A stretch of DNA of 64,000 nt. Origin: Candidatus Hodarchaeota archaeon. GTDB taxonomy: Archaea > Asgardarchaeota > Heimdallarchaeia > Hodarchaeales > Hodarchaeaceae. The first letter of the stretch is position 1, and each line of letters opens with the position of its first letter. This document shows positions 10,425 through 21,131 of this stretch, piece by piece. A program made the translations under genes and the position numbers. Below the pieces are notes generated by a model. That model searched no databases, was not told where the DNA came from, and saw nothing but the letters and a program-made list of their open reading frames with translations. The stretch is from NCBI GenBank assembly GCA_016839815.1, contig JAEOTM010000143.1, positions 26,461 to 90,460 on the forward strand. The letters run 5' to 3'.

Positions 10425-11465
10425 TTGAATAAATATAGAAATTTAGTCTTAGTATGTGTACTCTTAGCCTCCATCCTCGCTTTCTCTGGATGTACCGAAG
10501 AAGCTGGAGTGAACAAAATTGGTATTATTTTCGCTACTGGCGGACTTGGAGATAAATCATTCAATGATGCTGGATATCGAGGTTATGAACAGGCAAATGA
10601 GACATATGGGGACGAAATCGATGTGGATTATGTCGAACCTGACGATATTCCTGAATTTGCTACCTATCAGAATCAGATGGCAACTGATGGAACATACGAT
10701 CTCATTATTTGTATTGGATTCCTTCAAGCTACAGCGTTAAACGAATCAGCTGAAGATTTTCCTGAACAGAACTGGGTTATAATTGACGACGATACTATTA
10801 ATCGAACTAATGTTAAGTCAATAACCTTTAAAGAACATGAAGGAAGCTTTTTAGTCGGCGCAATGGCTGCAATGACAACTCAATCGGGTAAGCTTGGTTT
10901 CCTTGGTGGAATGAATATCTACCTAATAAATAAATTCCTTGCAGGCTATCAACAAGGAGCCGACTATATTGATGACTCCATTAATGTAACTGAGACATAC
11001 ATGCCAGTACCACCCCCAGCATGCTGGTTTGATGCTCCAACCGCAAAGAATGTTGGAGAAAACCTTTATAGTCAGGGCATAGATATAATATACGCTGCCG
11101 CTGGTGGAGCAGGCCAAGGTATTTTCCAAGCAGCTAATGAAACTACTGGTGTCTATGGTATTGGTGTAGATAGTGATCAAGATGGAGACATGCCTGGAAA
11201 AGTTCTCTGTTCAATGTTGAAATTAGTGGAAACTGCGGTATTCAATTCTATTCGGGATGTAGTTGAAGATACATGGACTGCTGATCCTGTTTCTTTGGGA
11301 CTAGCAGAGGAAGGTGTTGGAATTTCCCCAATGACCTATACTGATGCGATAAAGACTGGTAACTTCGAATTTGGTGGAGTTACAAAAACACGCTGGGAAT
11401 GGATTCAAGATATTAAAGGAAAAATAGTTGATGGTACTATCGTTGTAAGCGATACGCCTAGCTAA
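10425..11465 (+). CDS. BMP family ABC transporter substrate-binding lipoprotein (nucleoside-binding type)
   Basis: Lipobox-like ILAFSGC; IGIIFATGGLGDKSFNDAGYRGYEQA; IIYAAAGGAGQGIFQAA; IGVDSDQD: BMP/Med family. Confidence 0.9.
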   Translation: MNKYRNLVLVCVLLASILAFSGCTEEAGVNKIGIIFATGGLGDKSFNDAGYRGYEQANETYGDEIDVDYVEPDDIPEFATYQNQMATDGTYDLIICIGFLQATALNESAEDFPEQNWVIIDDDTINRTNVKSITFKEHEGSFLVGAMAAMTTQSGKLGFLGGMNIYLINKFLAGYQQGADYIDDSINVTETYMPVPPPACWFDAPTAKNVGENLYSQGIDIIYAAAGGAGQGIFQAANETTGVYGIGVDSDQDGDMPGKVLCSMLKLVETAVFNSIRDVVEDTWTADPVSLGLAEEGVGISPMTYTDAIKTGNFEFGGVTKTRWEWIQDIKGKIVDGTIVVSDTPS

Positions 11466-11593
11466 GTTCCCTTCAATAAATCCCCCTCTTTTTTTTATCC
11501 ACTTTTTTTGATGATGTCTCCCAAAAGTATATTATAAATTTGTCTTTGTTAATGATTATTTCAATTCTTGATTGATTATAAGTTAGAGTTAAT

Positions 11594-13189
11594 TTGACAT
11601 CGAGCTCACGGAGAATAGCTGGCATGACCGTTGAAGACAAGATAGTTCCTGATGATAATTATTCCATTCAAATGAAAAATATAAATAAAACGTTTCCTGG
11701 TCCTGTTTATGCCAATAAAGGAGTTAATTTACATATACGCAAGGGAGAGATACATGCATTACTGGGCGAAAATGGAGCTGGAAAAACAACTCTTATGAAT
11801 GTATTGTATGGCCTTTATGGTCCTGATGACGACTCTTCACAGATTCTGATCAATGGCCGTGAAGTGAAAATTAAAGAACCAATGAATGCGATGGAAGTTG
11901 GAATTGGTATGGTTCACCAGCATTTTATGTTGGTACCAATAATGACTGTAGCTGAAAACTGTGGATTAGGCGCAGAATCTACTTTTCAAGGAATCAGGTT
12001 AGATGAAACCAAGATGAGAAACAAGGTTCAAAAGATCTCTCAGGAATTTGGCTTAGAAATAGATCCCGATTCTATTGTAGAAGATCTACCAGTTGGTCTG
12101 CAACAAAGAGTCGAGATATTAAAAATCCTCTATCGTGGTGCAGAAATCTTAATTTTAGACGAACCAACCGCAGTTTTGACTCCTCAAGAAGTTAATGCAT
12201 TATTCGAAACATTGAAAGCATTACAGGCTCAAGGGAAAACAATAATTATAATTACACATAAACTGAAAGAACCTATGTTTCTAGCTGACAGAATTACAGT
12301 TCTCCGTCAAGGACAAGTAATAGGTACGATTGACAAAGATAATACTACCTTAGAAGAACTAGCAGAAATGATGATTGGGAGAAAATTATTGAAGATAAAA
12401 CGTCCGGAATTATCAACAGGGGATATTCATCTAGAGCTAGACAATATATTTGTTACAGATGACCGAGAGCAGGAAGCAGTTAGAGGTGTTTCACTAAAAA
12501 TAAGAAAAGGTGAAATTTTAGGTTTAGCTGGAGTGGTCGGAAATGGCCAACGAGAATTAGCTGAAGCGATTACAGGTCTTCGTTATGTAAAGGAAGGAAA
12601 AATCCTAATGGGAGGACGGGATATAGCTAATAAATCACCACGATTTTTGTACGATTTTGGTTTAGCCTACATCCCAGAGGATCGTCAAAAAACAGGTTCT
12701 GTTGGTGACTTTACAATCGCAGAAAATATGATTCTTGGTATTCATCATCGAAAAGAATGGTATTTAACTGGAGCTCTTTCTAGCTTTCTGAACTGGGAGA
12801 AGATTTACGGAGAGGTAAACAAAAATGTTGAGAACTATGATATTCGTACACCTTCAATTACTACACCATTACGATATTTGTCAGGAGGGAATCAACAGAA
12901 AGTTATTGTTGCACGAGAATTATCGAAAAAACCTTCAGTAATTGTTGCAAGTCAACCTACCCGAGGACTGGATGTTGGAGTTATAGAATATGTACATACA
13001 AGATTATTAGAACTTAGGAAAGAAGGAAAGGCAATCCTTTTAATCTCAAGCGATCTAGACGAAATTCTATCAATATCTGATAGAATTGCTGTAATATATG
13101 AGGGAGAAATAATTGCGATCGAAGATCCATCAGAAACTAATGAACAGAGATTAGGACTACTAATGGCTGGACAAAATTTAGGTGATTAA
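11594..13189 (+). CDS. ABC transporter ATP-binding protein with two ABC domains (nucleoside/sugar type)
   Basis: First Walker A GENGAGKTT, Walker B ILILDEPTA; second domain GVVGNGQREL, LSGGNQQKVIVAREL. Confidence 0.92.
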   Translation: MTSSSRRIAGMTVEDKIVPDDNYSIQMKNINKTFPGPVYANKGVNLHIRKGEIHALLGENGAGKTTLMNVLYGLYGPDDDSSQILINGREVKIKEPMNAMEVGIGMVHQHFMLVPIMTVAENCGLGAESTFQGIRLDETKMRNKVQKISQEFGLEIDPDSIVEDLPVGLQQRVEILKILYRGAEILILDEPTAVLTPQEVNALFETLKALQAQGKTIIIITHKLKEPMFLADRITVLRQGQVIGTIDKDNTTLEELAEMMIGRKLLKIKRPELSTGDIHLELDNIFVTDDREQEAVRGVSLKIRKGEILGLAGVVGNGQRELAEAITGLRYVKEGKILMGGRDIANKSPRFLYDFGLAYIPEDRQKTGSVGDFTIAENMILGIHHRKEWYLTGALSSFLNWEKIYGEVNKNVENYDIRTPSITTPLRYLSGGNQQKVIVARELSKKPSVIVASQPTRGLDVGVIEYVHTRLLELRKEGKAILLISSDLDEILSISDRIAVIYEGEIIAIEDPSETNEQRLGLLMAGQNLGD

Positions 13190-13191
13190 AA

Positions 13192-16098
13192 ATGAGTTTA
13201 ATGAAGTCAGAGAAGCTAAATATAATTATTGTCCCTATAGTGTCAATTATTTTGGCACTTCTATTAGGAACTGGCTTATTAATTTGGATGGAGTTTGACC
13301 CACTAAACACATGGGCTTACTTGGTAGTAAAAACCATGACACCCAATAATATTGCTAATACTCTTTTTAATTCGGCTCCCTTATTATTAACAGGACTTTC
13401 AGTGGCTGTAGCGTTTAGAGGAGGAATGTTTAACATTGGAACAGAGGGACAAATGATGTTTGGTGGATTCGTGGCTGCTTTAGCAGGATTTGGACTGGGT
13501 CAATATTTTGATATTAAGTTACCACCCTATATCATGATTCCATTAGTATTAATTATGGGTATGATAGGGGGAGCTCTTTGGGCTGCTATCCCAGGATTAC
13601 TAAAAGCAAAACGAGGAGTTCATGAAGTTATAACGACTATTATGATGAATAACATTGCAGTTCTGCTAATGATTTATTTTGTTGGTGATCCTGAATTTTC
13701 ACCCTTCATTGACAAATTTGGAGGAAATACCTCCCCACTTACACCAAAAATTGCTGAATCGGCTCGTTTTGAACATATCGGTGATACATTAACTAATTCG
13801 CCTCTAGACTTCTTAGTAGTGTCGTTTAGACGTTCTCTTTTACATTGGGGTATACTAGTTGGCTTATTAGCATGTATAGTCGTGTACATCTTATTATGGA
13901 GAACAAGATATGGATATGAAACACGAGCAGTCGGATTTAACAAACAGGCAGCGGAATATGGTGGAATAAACGTTTCGAGAAATATTATTAAAACAATGAT
14001 GATATGTGGAGCAATGGGAGGACTTGCTGGGGCAATAGAAGTAATGGGGACTCATTATCGATTTATAGATGGTTTTACAGCTGGTTATGGGTTTGATGGT
14101 ATTGCAGTAGCCCTTTTAGGTGGGAATCATCCTTTTGGAATAATTTTTGGTGCAGTCTTATTTGGATGGTTGACTACTGGAGGAGTAGTTCTAGATATTG
14201 GAACTGATGTACCTAAAGATGTAGCAAACACGCTAAAAGGATTTATCGTCTTTTTCGTAGCTGTTCCATTAATTGCACAACAATTACTTAACTTTTCTCA
14301 AAAAAGAGGGTGGGATCGTCGAATAAAATCAAAATTCACAGGAGTGCTAGCAATCATAAAGGATCAATGGAGATCGATTCTCGTAGGTCTTTTAACTGTG
14401 TTTATGTTATTTTACGTTCCTGAAATTATCTCTTTGATTTCTCAACCGCTTCAAGAAATAGGAGATTCAATCTTTGAACCTGTCTCGAATTTTTTTGTCA
14501 GCTTCGAATTTCTTGAACCAGCAGTAGAATTTTTGGAAAGCGTATTTTCGATTAGACTCATTTTTACAGTTTCAGTAATGGTTATTATCGTCTTCGGTCT
14601 GTTTAAAGGACGACAGAGAGGATTGCATCGATATAGTCAGTATTTGCTTATAATTCTTAGTGGTATCTTGTGTATCGACACAATATTCCAAATTTACAGG
14701 ATTTTTGGGCAAGATATTACGCTTTTCGGCATGATCTTGTTAATTTTAGGATTCATAGTCTTTCAAGAAATTAAAGTAAGAGGTAGTGATATAGAAACAC
14801 AAGAAATGCTTGAAAGAAAAGCACATCTCAGGAAAGATACGGAAGAAAGTCTTAGAAAATATTCTTTTATTATAATACTGACAGTTATCATTATCATTGT
14901 AATGATAATAACTTCATCGTTACCGTTAACAAATCCTATTGATTTACCACCTTCAAATCTAATTAATATTCCTCCATTCATTACAATTAGGAATTGGGGA
15001 TCAGTGGTAGCTCTTGCAGGAATTATTGTCTTAATATTAAGTGCAATTTATATATCAAAACTCCACCTTCCTGAAACTCATAGTTTATTCTATCTTATGA
15101 CTGGAATAAGAATCCTGTATGGATTTACCGCTGTTTCAATGATTTTCGGGTTGAACTCATCGAATTTATTACGTCAAACACTTGAAATGGCAGCTCCCAT
15201 TGGCATGGCATCCCTTGGAGGTATGTTTTCAGAAAAATCAGGGGTCGTAAATATTGGATTAGAGGGGATGATGTTATCTGGAGCCTTTGTCTCTGTATGG
15301 ATAACCTTCGAGACGGGTAACCCCTGGTTAGGAGTTCTAGGTGCCATTATTGGTGGTGGACTGATGGGTTTGTTGCATGCAATCGCCTCCATTCGCTTTC
15401 GTGCTGATCAGGTCGTTGTTGGTGTAGCAATCAATCTTGTAGCTTCAGCTTTAACAGCTTTAGGAATCCTAATTGTCTGGGATGTCCAAGGTACAAGTGA
15501 AAGAGCTGTACCTTTTACAAAGGTTAAATTAGATATTCTTACAGAAATTCCCATCATAGGTGACTTACTTTTCGAGCTTTCTGGTGGAGTAAAAGGTCTC
15601 TCCCCAATCGTCTATGTCTTCATTTTTGTGATTATAGTAAGCGCCTGGGTTATTCAACGAACAGCTTTTGGATTAAGAATTAGAGCAGTCGGTGAACACC
15701 CCAGGGCAGCTGATACATTAGGAATTAATGTTTATCAAATCCGTTACATATGTGTAGTTCTTTCAGGAATTCTAGCAGCAGTAGGTGGAGCTCAACTTAC
15801 TCTAGGGACAGTACCTAATTTTAGGACTGATGTTACTTCAGGGCGAGGTTTTGTTGCACTTGCTGCATTAATTTTTGGTGGTTGGACCCCAATTGGAGCG
15901 GCACTAGCTAGTTTACTTTTTGCATTTGCCTATGCTTTCCTAGCTCAATTTGAATTACGTGATATTACTTGGATCTGGAACGCAGAGAAGCTTGTTTCCA
16001 CACTTCCCTTTGTAATCACAATCATAACTGTGTCAACAGTAGCTAAACGCGCAAGAGCTCCTGCAGCTGATGGGATACCCTATGTTAAGGAAGGTTAA
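13192..16098 (+). CDS. ABC transporter permease, fusion of two BMP/nucleoside-type permease domains
   Basis: 968 aa; duplicated motifs FRGGMFNIGTEGQMMFGGF and KSGVVNIGLEGMMLSGAF, FDGIAVALLGGNHPFG and FVALAALIFGGWTPIG. Confidence 0.88.
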   Translation: MSLMKSEKLNIIIVPIVSIILALLLGTGLLIWMEFDPLNTWAYLVVKTMTPNNIANTLFNSAPLLLTGLSVAVAFRGGMFNIGTEGQMMFGGFVAALAGFGLGQYFDIKLPPYIMIPLVLIMGMIGGALWAAIPGLLKAKRGVHEVITTIMMNNIAVLLMIYFVGDPEFSPFIDKFGGNTSPLTPKIAESARFEHIGDTLTNSPLDFLVVSFRRSLLHWGILVGLLACIVVYILLWRTRYGYETRAVGFNKQAAEYGGINVSRNIIKTMMICGAMGGLAGAIEVMGTHYRFIDGFTAGYGFDGIAVALLGGNHPFGIIFGAVLFGWLTTGGVVLDIGTDVPKDVANTLKGFIVFFVAVPLIAQQLLNFSQKRGWDRRIKSKFTGVLAIIKDQWRSILVGLLTVFMLFYVPEIISLISQPLQEIGDSIFEPVSNFFVSFEFLEPAVEFLESVFSIRLIFTVSVMVIIVFGLFKGRQRGLHRYSQYLLIILSGILCIDTIFQIYRIFGQDITLFGMILLILGFIVFQEIKVRGSDIETQEMLERKAHLRKDTEESLRKYSFIIILTVIIIIVMIITSSLPLTNPIDLPPSNLINIPPFITIRNWGSVVALAGIIVLILSAIYISKLHLPETHSLFYLMTGIRILYGFTAVSMIFGLNSSNLLRQTLEMAAPIGMASLGGMFSEKSGVVNIGLEGMMLSGAFVSVWITFETGNPWLGVLGAIIGGGLMGLLHAIASIRFRADQVVVGVAINLVASALTALGILIVWDVQGTSERAVPFTKVKLDILTEIPIIGDLLFELSGGVKGLSPIVYVFIFVIIVSAWVIQRTAFGLRIRAVGEHPRAADTLGINVYQIRYICVVLSGILAAVGGAQLTLGTVPNFRTDVTSGRGFVALAALIFGGWTPIGAALASLLFAFAYAFLAQFELRDITWIWNAEKLVSTLPFVITIITVSTVAKRARAPAADGIPYVKEG

Positions 16099-16153
16099 AC
16101 CCTTCTTTTTTATTAGTTTGATATCACTAAAAAGTCAATTGGATTGAATTGAA

Positions 16154-17389
16154 ATGGAAAAAACGCTTGTCTCCTTTTTTTCCCCAATTTCAGATGAAAA
16201 AAGTAATTTGAATTTAATGGAGAAGTGTAAGATAGGAGGATGGAAAGCTATCCTTCCTTCTGAGGCAAATCAAATTTCACTTGAACAAGAATACGATGTC
16301 ATATGGCTTTTTATAGGAACAGGAGGAACTGAAAAGTTAGTGATTGATTATCTTGAAAAAAACTCTAATAAAATCATACCCCTCATTGTAACCCATGACC
16401 ATTACAATTCTCTTCCTGCAGGAATGGAAATTAGACGATATCTTGAAGATAATGGAGTCAATACGAGGATAATTCATATCGATATGAATAATGTAACTGA
16501 AACTCTAGATCAGGAGCTGTTAATACACGAAGTTAGGCAGAAATTACAGAATTATAAGCTTGGGTTGATAGGAGAGGTGTCAGATTGGTTAATCGCTTCT
16601 AGAATAATTCCCGAGAGTGTAAAGGATATATGGGGATTAGATTTGATTTCAATTCCCATGTCAGAACTAATTGATTCACTTTCCACCCATCGTAGTGAGA
16701 CATTTTCTCATACTACAGAGGAGTTTCTTAATAAGGCGAAAAACTCCGATCGCTCCAAAAAACAAATCCAGGAAGCCCAATATGTAGTTCGCGCAATTGA
16801 AGACCTAGTTCAAAAGTATTCTCTAGATGGATTCTCCATTGAATGCTTTTCCTTGATTCAAGCAACGAATAGTACATCGTGTTATGCTCTTTCATATTTT
16901 AACGATATCGGACTTGTTGCTGGTTGTGAAGGAGATATTCCCTCAACTTTTACTATGATTCTTGTCAGACTTTTATTGGATCAACCATCTTTTATGGCCA
17001 ATGTCGTAACTGTCAATCAAGAGGAAAATTCAGTGAATTTAGCTCATTGCACGGTACCCTTAAGTATGACAGAGAATTATACAATCCGCTCGCACTTCGA
17101 ATCTAATAAAGGAGTAGCGCTTAAAGGTGAATTCAAAGAAAATGAACCTATTACACTCATAAAAGTTGGTGGGAGCTCCTTAACTGACTGGTGGGTATCC
17201 TCTGGAACCATTATAAGTAATCAGGACGATGAGGGGTGCTGTCGAACACAAGTAGAAGTTCATCTCAGGAATTCAGTCGATTACTTTTTACACAATTCCT
17301 TAGCTAATCATCATATTATGGTGATGGGAGATCATCAGAGGAAATTTGAGAATCTCCTTACACAATTCTCAAAGAAGGAGAATGGTTAA
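16154..17389 (+). CDS. L-fucose/arabinose isomerase-like protein
   Basis: GMEIRRYLEDNG..., FSIECFSLI, CEGDIPSTFTMILVRLLLDQPSFMANVV; C-terminal beta domain, consistent with the FucI-like fold. Confidence 0.6.
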   Translation: MEKTLVSFFSPISDEKSNLNLMEKCKIGGWKAILPSEANQISLEQEYDVIWLFIGTGGTEKLVIDYLEKNSNKIIPLIVTHDHYNSLPAGMEIRRYLEDNGVNTRIIHIDMNNVTETLDQELLIHEVRQKLQNYKLGLIGEVSDWLIASRIIPESVKDIWGLDLISIPMSELIDSLSTHRSETFSHTTEEFLNKAKNSDRSKKQIQEAQYVVRAIEDLVQKYSLDGFSIECFSLIQATNSTSCYALSYFNDIGLVAGCEGDIPSTFTMILVRLLLDQPSFMANVVTVNQEENSVNLAHCTVPLSMTENYTIRSHFESNKGVALKGEFKENEPITLIKVGGSSLTDWWVSSGTIISNQDDEGCCRTQVEVHLRNSVDYFLHNSLANHHIMVMGDHQRKFENLLTQFSKKENG

Positions 17390-19872
17390 GACGCCCGAAG
17401 CCGTGAGTTAATCGTTAACCGTTCCAATGTCATTTTAACTGTATCTTTCACAAATTCGTTCTCTTTGACATATTCCTCTAAGTATTTCTTGACTTGCTCA
17501 GGATTTTCCAGACCTGCTAAGGAAACCACATTGCTGATTACACTTTCAAAATGTGTTGGATGAAGTTTTTCCAATTTTGATCTATTTTTCTTGAACCAGT
17601 TCCATAAGTGATCGATAATGAACAGATTCCTTGCTGCAATTATAACAGGGAAGATTTTATTCTTATTAGGCACGTTTTCTACAACGTAATCTAATGATTT
17701 AAGCATGAGATCTTTATCTTCGAAACTACCAATGGCGCGTAAGATATTCATTACTTCAGGTTCAGGAGTGTCTCCATCTTCGAGTTTTTGAAGTAAATCT
17801 GGAAATGATGATGGATTTTGGGCAGCTCCAATTCTCATTATACTTGATAATAGATCTGGATGAACAGTTTGCCCTTCAAGATAGTCATTAAACTTCTGTA
17901 AGCCAAATTCGGCGACTCCTTCATCATTAAAGAGATAACTTGAAAGTAGGAGCGAACTCCTTAGGCTTGTTATCTTATGTGATTCTTTCTCTTTAGGCTC
18001 ATATCCAATCTGTTCCAACACTTTAAAGAATGTATTAAATCCAATTGTACTAATTCTCTCTCGTCTTGATTCAATTACTCGGAAGGCATGCACTAAATTA
18101 GCACTCATAGCAACAAGCGGTAAATACTCATCTTCATGAGTATAATATTCCATAAAATCTAAATAATCATCGATAGAATAATCCTCACTTCTCACAAAGG
18201 CATATAGATCGTTGTGGAGCCCATAACGGTCTCTTGGTGAAAGAATTTTTTGTTTTACTAAATTTCCCAACGCGTGAAGGTTCTCTTTTTCATATTTTAC
18301 TCGGTAGAAACCTGTTTGCTCATAATTGAATTTATATGCAGTCATACCGTCTGGGATAGGGATTTCAATTGATTTTTCGCTGAAAACCAATCGTTTCGTC
18401 TCGATCAGTTGATTTTCTTGATAAAACGAAACAGTAAGAGGAATTATCCAAATCTCACTTGAAGATATATCGAGAAATGTAAAGCGACTTTGTTCACAGT
18501 GTAAGTTATTTCCAGTCTTCTGGACAGTTATTAACGGATAACCAGGCTGATAAATCCATGTTTTCATCATTTCAGAAATAGGTTCCCCTGTAGCTTCTTC
18601 TATCCCTTGCCAATATGCGCTACTTTCAGCACACTCGAATTTATACTTATTCAAAAAGTGTTGTATTCCTTTCTTAAATTTGGTTTCACCAAGGTATCCT
18701 TGAATCATTTGTAAGATTGCCCCACCTTTTGAATATATAATTGGAGCTGTTGCAGCAGTAATTTTTGTTACTTCTCCTTTTCCTGGAAGTTCTATTGGAA
18801 ATGTTTCAATTAATGAATCTCGTTCGAAAGCGGAATCGACTTCACCAACCAAAAATCCTTCCCAAATTTCCCATTCAGGATGATAATGATCAGCAATTGC
18901 ATAACCAAACAGTGTGGCAAATGATTCATTTAACCAGATATATTTCCAATCTGCAGGACTTACTAAGTTCCCAAACCATTGGTGAGCTACTTCATGTGCG
19001 ATTACTTCCGCAATTCTCTCAACACCAACTTTTGAAGTTATGCCAGGATAAACTAGTAGGATATTTTCTCTATAGGTTATAGCAGCGTAATTTTCCATTG
19101 CCCCAAATGCAAAATCGGGAACAGCAATTTGATCTAGCTTGTCAATGGGAAATTTGATCCCAGTATATTGTTCTCCAAATTCAATACTTTTTCTACCAAA
19201 ATCTAATGCATAATCCGCATACTGTGCTTTTCCTGGAGTAGTGGCAATACGATAGCGTATAGCCTCGGAGGAAGATTCAAGATATTCAAAATCTCCAATT
19301 CCAAAAAATAATAAATAACTCGACATTTTGGGAGTAGTGTTAAATTTTATTAGCTTTTTATCATTCTCTAAATCAGTTTCTGACTTAATACGGGTGTTAG
19401 CTATTCCGGAAAGCTCTTTATCAATAATATATTCTATATCGAATGTTGCTTTCTTGGAGGGATGATCAAAACAAGGAAAAACTTGTCGTGCATGTTCTTC
19501 TTCGAATTGTGTGACTGCAATGAATTTTTCCTCTCCATTGTCAATGTATTTACTTCTATAAAGACCCAATAATTGATCATTGATGCTTCCAACAAAATCA
19601 ATCTTCAGATTAATCCAATTTTCTTTCTCTGGGAGGTTTATAGAAAGTGTTTGTTTTTGAGGATTGACATTGAAGGAGCACTCCACGTCTTTTTCATCTT
19701 TTTTTAATAGACACTTCCAGATAGCAAGCTCATGTACATTCAGTTCAATTTCGTTGACAGGTTCTGTTGAATTAATATGTATTTCTGTTGAACCATTGAA
19801 TTTGAATGTCGACAAGTCTGGCTCTAAATGTATATTATAATGTATAGGGAAAATTTCGACCATAATTCTCAC
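17386..19872 (-). CDS. M1 family metallo-aminopeptidase (tricorn interacting factor F2/F3-like)
   Basis: FGAMENYAAITYRE exopeptidase motif, VIAHEVAHQWFGNLVSPADWKYIWLNESFA zinc motif (HExxH-18-E). Confidence 0.95.
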   Translation of the reverse strand: MRIMVEIFPIHYNIHLEPDLSTFKFNGSTEIHINSTEPVNEIELNVHELAIWKCLLKKDEKDVECSFNVNPQKQTLSINLPEKENWINLKIDFVGSINDQLLGLYRSKYIDNGEEKFIAVTQFEEEHARQVFPCFDHPSKKATFDIEYIIDKELSGIANTRIKSETDLENDKKLIKFNTTPKMSSYLLFFGIGDFEYLESSSEAIRYRIATTPGKAQYADYALDFGRKSIEFGEQYTGIKFPIDKLDQIAVPDFAFGAMENYAAITYRENILLVYPGITSKVGVERIAEVIAHEVAHQWFGNLVSPADWKYIWLNESFATLFGYAIADHYHPEWEIWEGFLVGEVDSAFERDSLIETFPIELPGKGEVTKITAATAPIIYSKGGAILQMIQGYLGETKFKKGIQHFLNKYKFECAESSAYWQGIEEATGEPISEMMKTWIYQPGYPLITVQKTGNNLHCEQSRFTFLDISSSEIWIIPLTVSFYQENQLIETKRLVFSEKSIEIPIPDGMTAYKFNYEQTGFYRVKYEKENLHALGNLVKQKILSPRDRYGLHNDLYAFVRSEDYSIDDYLDFMEYYTHEDEYLPLVAMSANLVHAFRVIESRRERISTIGFNTFFKVLEQIGYEPKEKESHKITSLRSSLLLSSYLFNDEGVAEFGLQKFNDYLEGQTVHPDLLSSIMRIGAAQNPSSFPDLLQKLEDGDTPEPEVMNILRAIGSFEDKDLMLKSLDYVVENVPNKNKIFPVIIAARNLFIIDHLWNWFKKNRSKLEKLHPTHFESVISNVVSLAGLENPEQVKKYLEEYVKENEFVKDTVKMTLERLTINSRLRAS

Positions 19873-19990
19873 ATTGAGGTTAGAGTTTAGTTGAATAACC
19901 CGATTCAGAAAGAATTCTAAAATCCATATGATTGTTTTTCAAAAAAAAGGAGCACAATGCTACCATGTGAGGTTTAGTTCTAGATTTAGT

Positions 19991-20992
19991 TCAGGATTGA
20001 AGCTGATTATTGCTCCTCATCCACTCAATTGTAGTTGCTACTCCTGTTTCAAAATCAACGGTGGGAACAAATCCTAACTCATTTTTAGCCTTGGTATTTA
20101 AATAGTTTCGACTGGTAGGTATTTTCTTTAATGCATTAGGTACATAAGGATACCCAAAACCCCTCCAGCGATAGTATTTCACTATAAAAGGCCAAAATGG
20201 TCGTGCAAGAATTAAAGGAAATGGTGAGATAAAAATAGGCTTTCTTCTCCCTAGTTTTTGCGCTATAGTAGTAAATATACTGCGATAGGTCTGAGGTTCA
20301 TCCGAAGCTAAAATATAGATTTGACCAATGGATTTTTCTCTGTTGTTTACAATTTTAAGGAACCCTTGGATGATATCATCAATAAATGTAAAATGAAGTA
20401 AGGTTTTTGCTGAAGTTGGGAAGAATTTATTGATTATTGTTTTATCTACTGATTCGATCATCTCTTTAAAGACGTATCGATCACCAGGTCCAAATACCCC
20501 TGTAGGACGCACAATAGTGACAGGAAACTGATTTTGTTCATACATTTGAATCAGTGCCCTTTCAGCCTCCATTTTACTACGTCCATATTCTTCATCGGGA
20601 TTGTAATCTGATTTTTCTGTTCCATCAACAACTTTTCCCATTGCCTCGGTAGTTGAACAATACACAAAATGTTTCACCTTAGCATTCATGCACGCCTCAG
20701 CTAGCTTTAATGTAGCAACTACGTTGTGTTCAAATAACGCCTCTTTTGAAGCTAAAAAGTTAAAATTAGCTGCAAAGTGAACGACACATTCTTTCCCCCC
20801 AACGGCATGTGAAAAGTCATCAGGTTTTGTTAAATCAAATTCAGTAAACTTAACAGTAAGAGAATTTAGTTCATCAATATTAGAAGTCTTTCTGATTGCA
20901 CAATAAATTTCAGCGGTTGGTTGTTCTTTGATTAAAGCCTTAACAAAAGCTTTACCGATAAATCCACTTGCTCCTGTAACTAAAATGCGCAT
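19991..20992 (-). CDS. NAD(P)-dependent epimerase/dehydratase (extended SDR)
   Basis: ILVTGASGFIGKAFVKAL Rossmann motif; YGRSKMEAE catalytic YxxxK; IVRPTGVFGPGD. Confidence 0.88.
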   Translation of the reverse strand: MRILVTGASGFIGKAFVKALIKEQPTAEIYCAIRKTSNIDELNSLTVKFTEFDLTKPDDFSHAVGGKECVVHFAANFNFLASKEALFEHNVVATLKLAEACMNAKVKHFVYCSTTEAMGKVVDGTEKSDYNPDEEYGRSKMEAERALIQMYEQNQFPVTIVRPTGVFGPGDRYVFKEMIESVDKTIINKFFPTSAKTLLHFTFIDDIIQGFLKIVNNREKSIGQIYILASDEPQTYRSIFTTIAQKLGRRKPIFISPFPLILARPFWPFIVKYYRWRGFGYPYVPNALKKIPTSRNYLNTKAKNELGFVPTVDFETGVATTIEWMRSNNQLQS

Positions 20993-21131
20993 ATAAATCG
21001 AAAACGAGAAATTAGATTTATCATAAAAGGCATTTGGGTTTTTAGTCTATTGAGATTAATCGAAGTCTTAATCAATTTGAGAAAGTATGAAGGATCACGA
21101 TAAAGCTGAATACTGACACTGAGTTGAACCT

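Noticed and set aside
11594-13189. Loss of function in the second ABC domain (GVVGNGQREL lacks GKT)
   Set aside because: A degenerate second Walker A is usual for this double-ABC sugar/nucleoside family; not novel.
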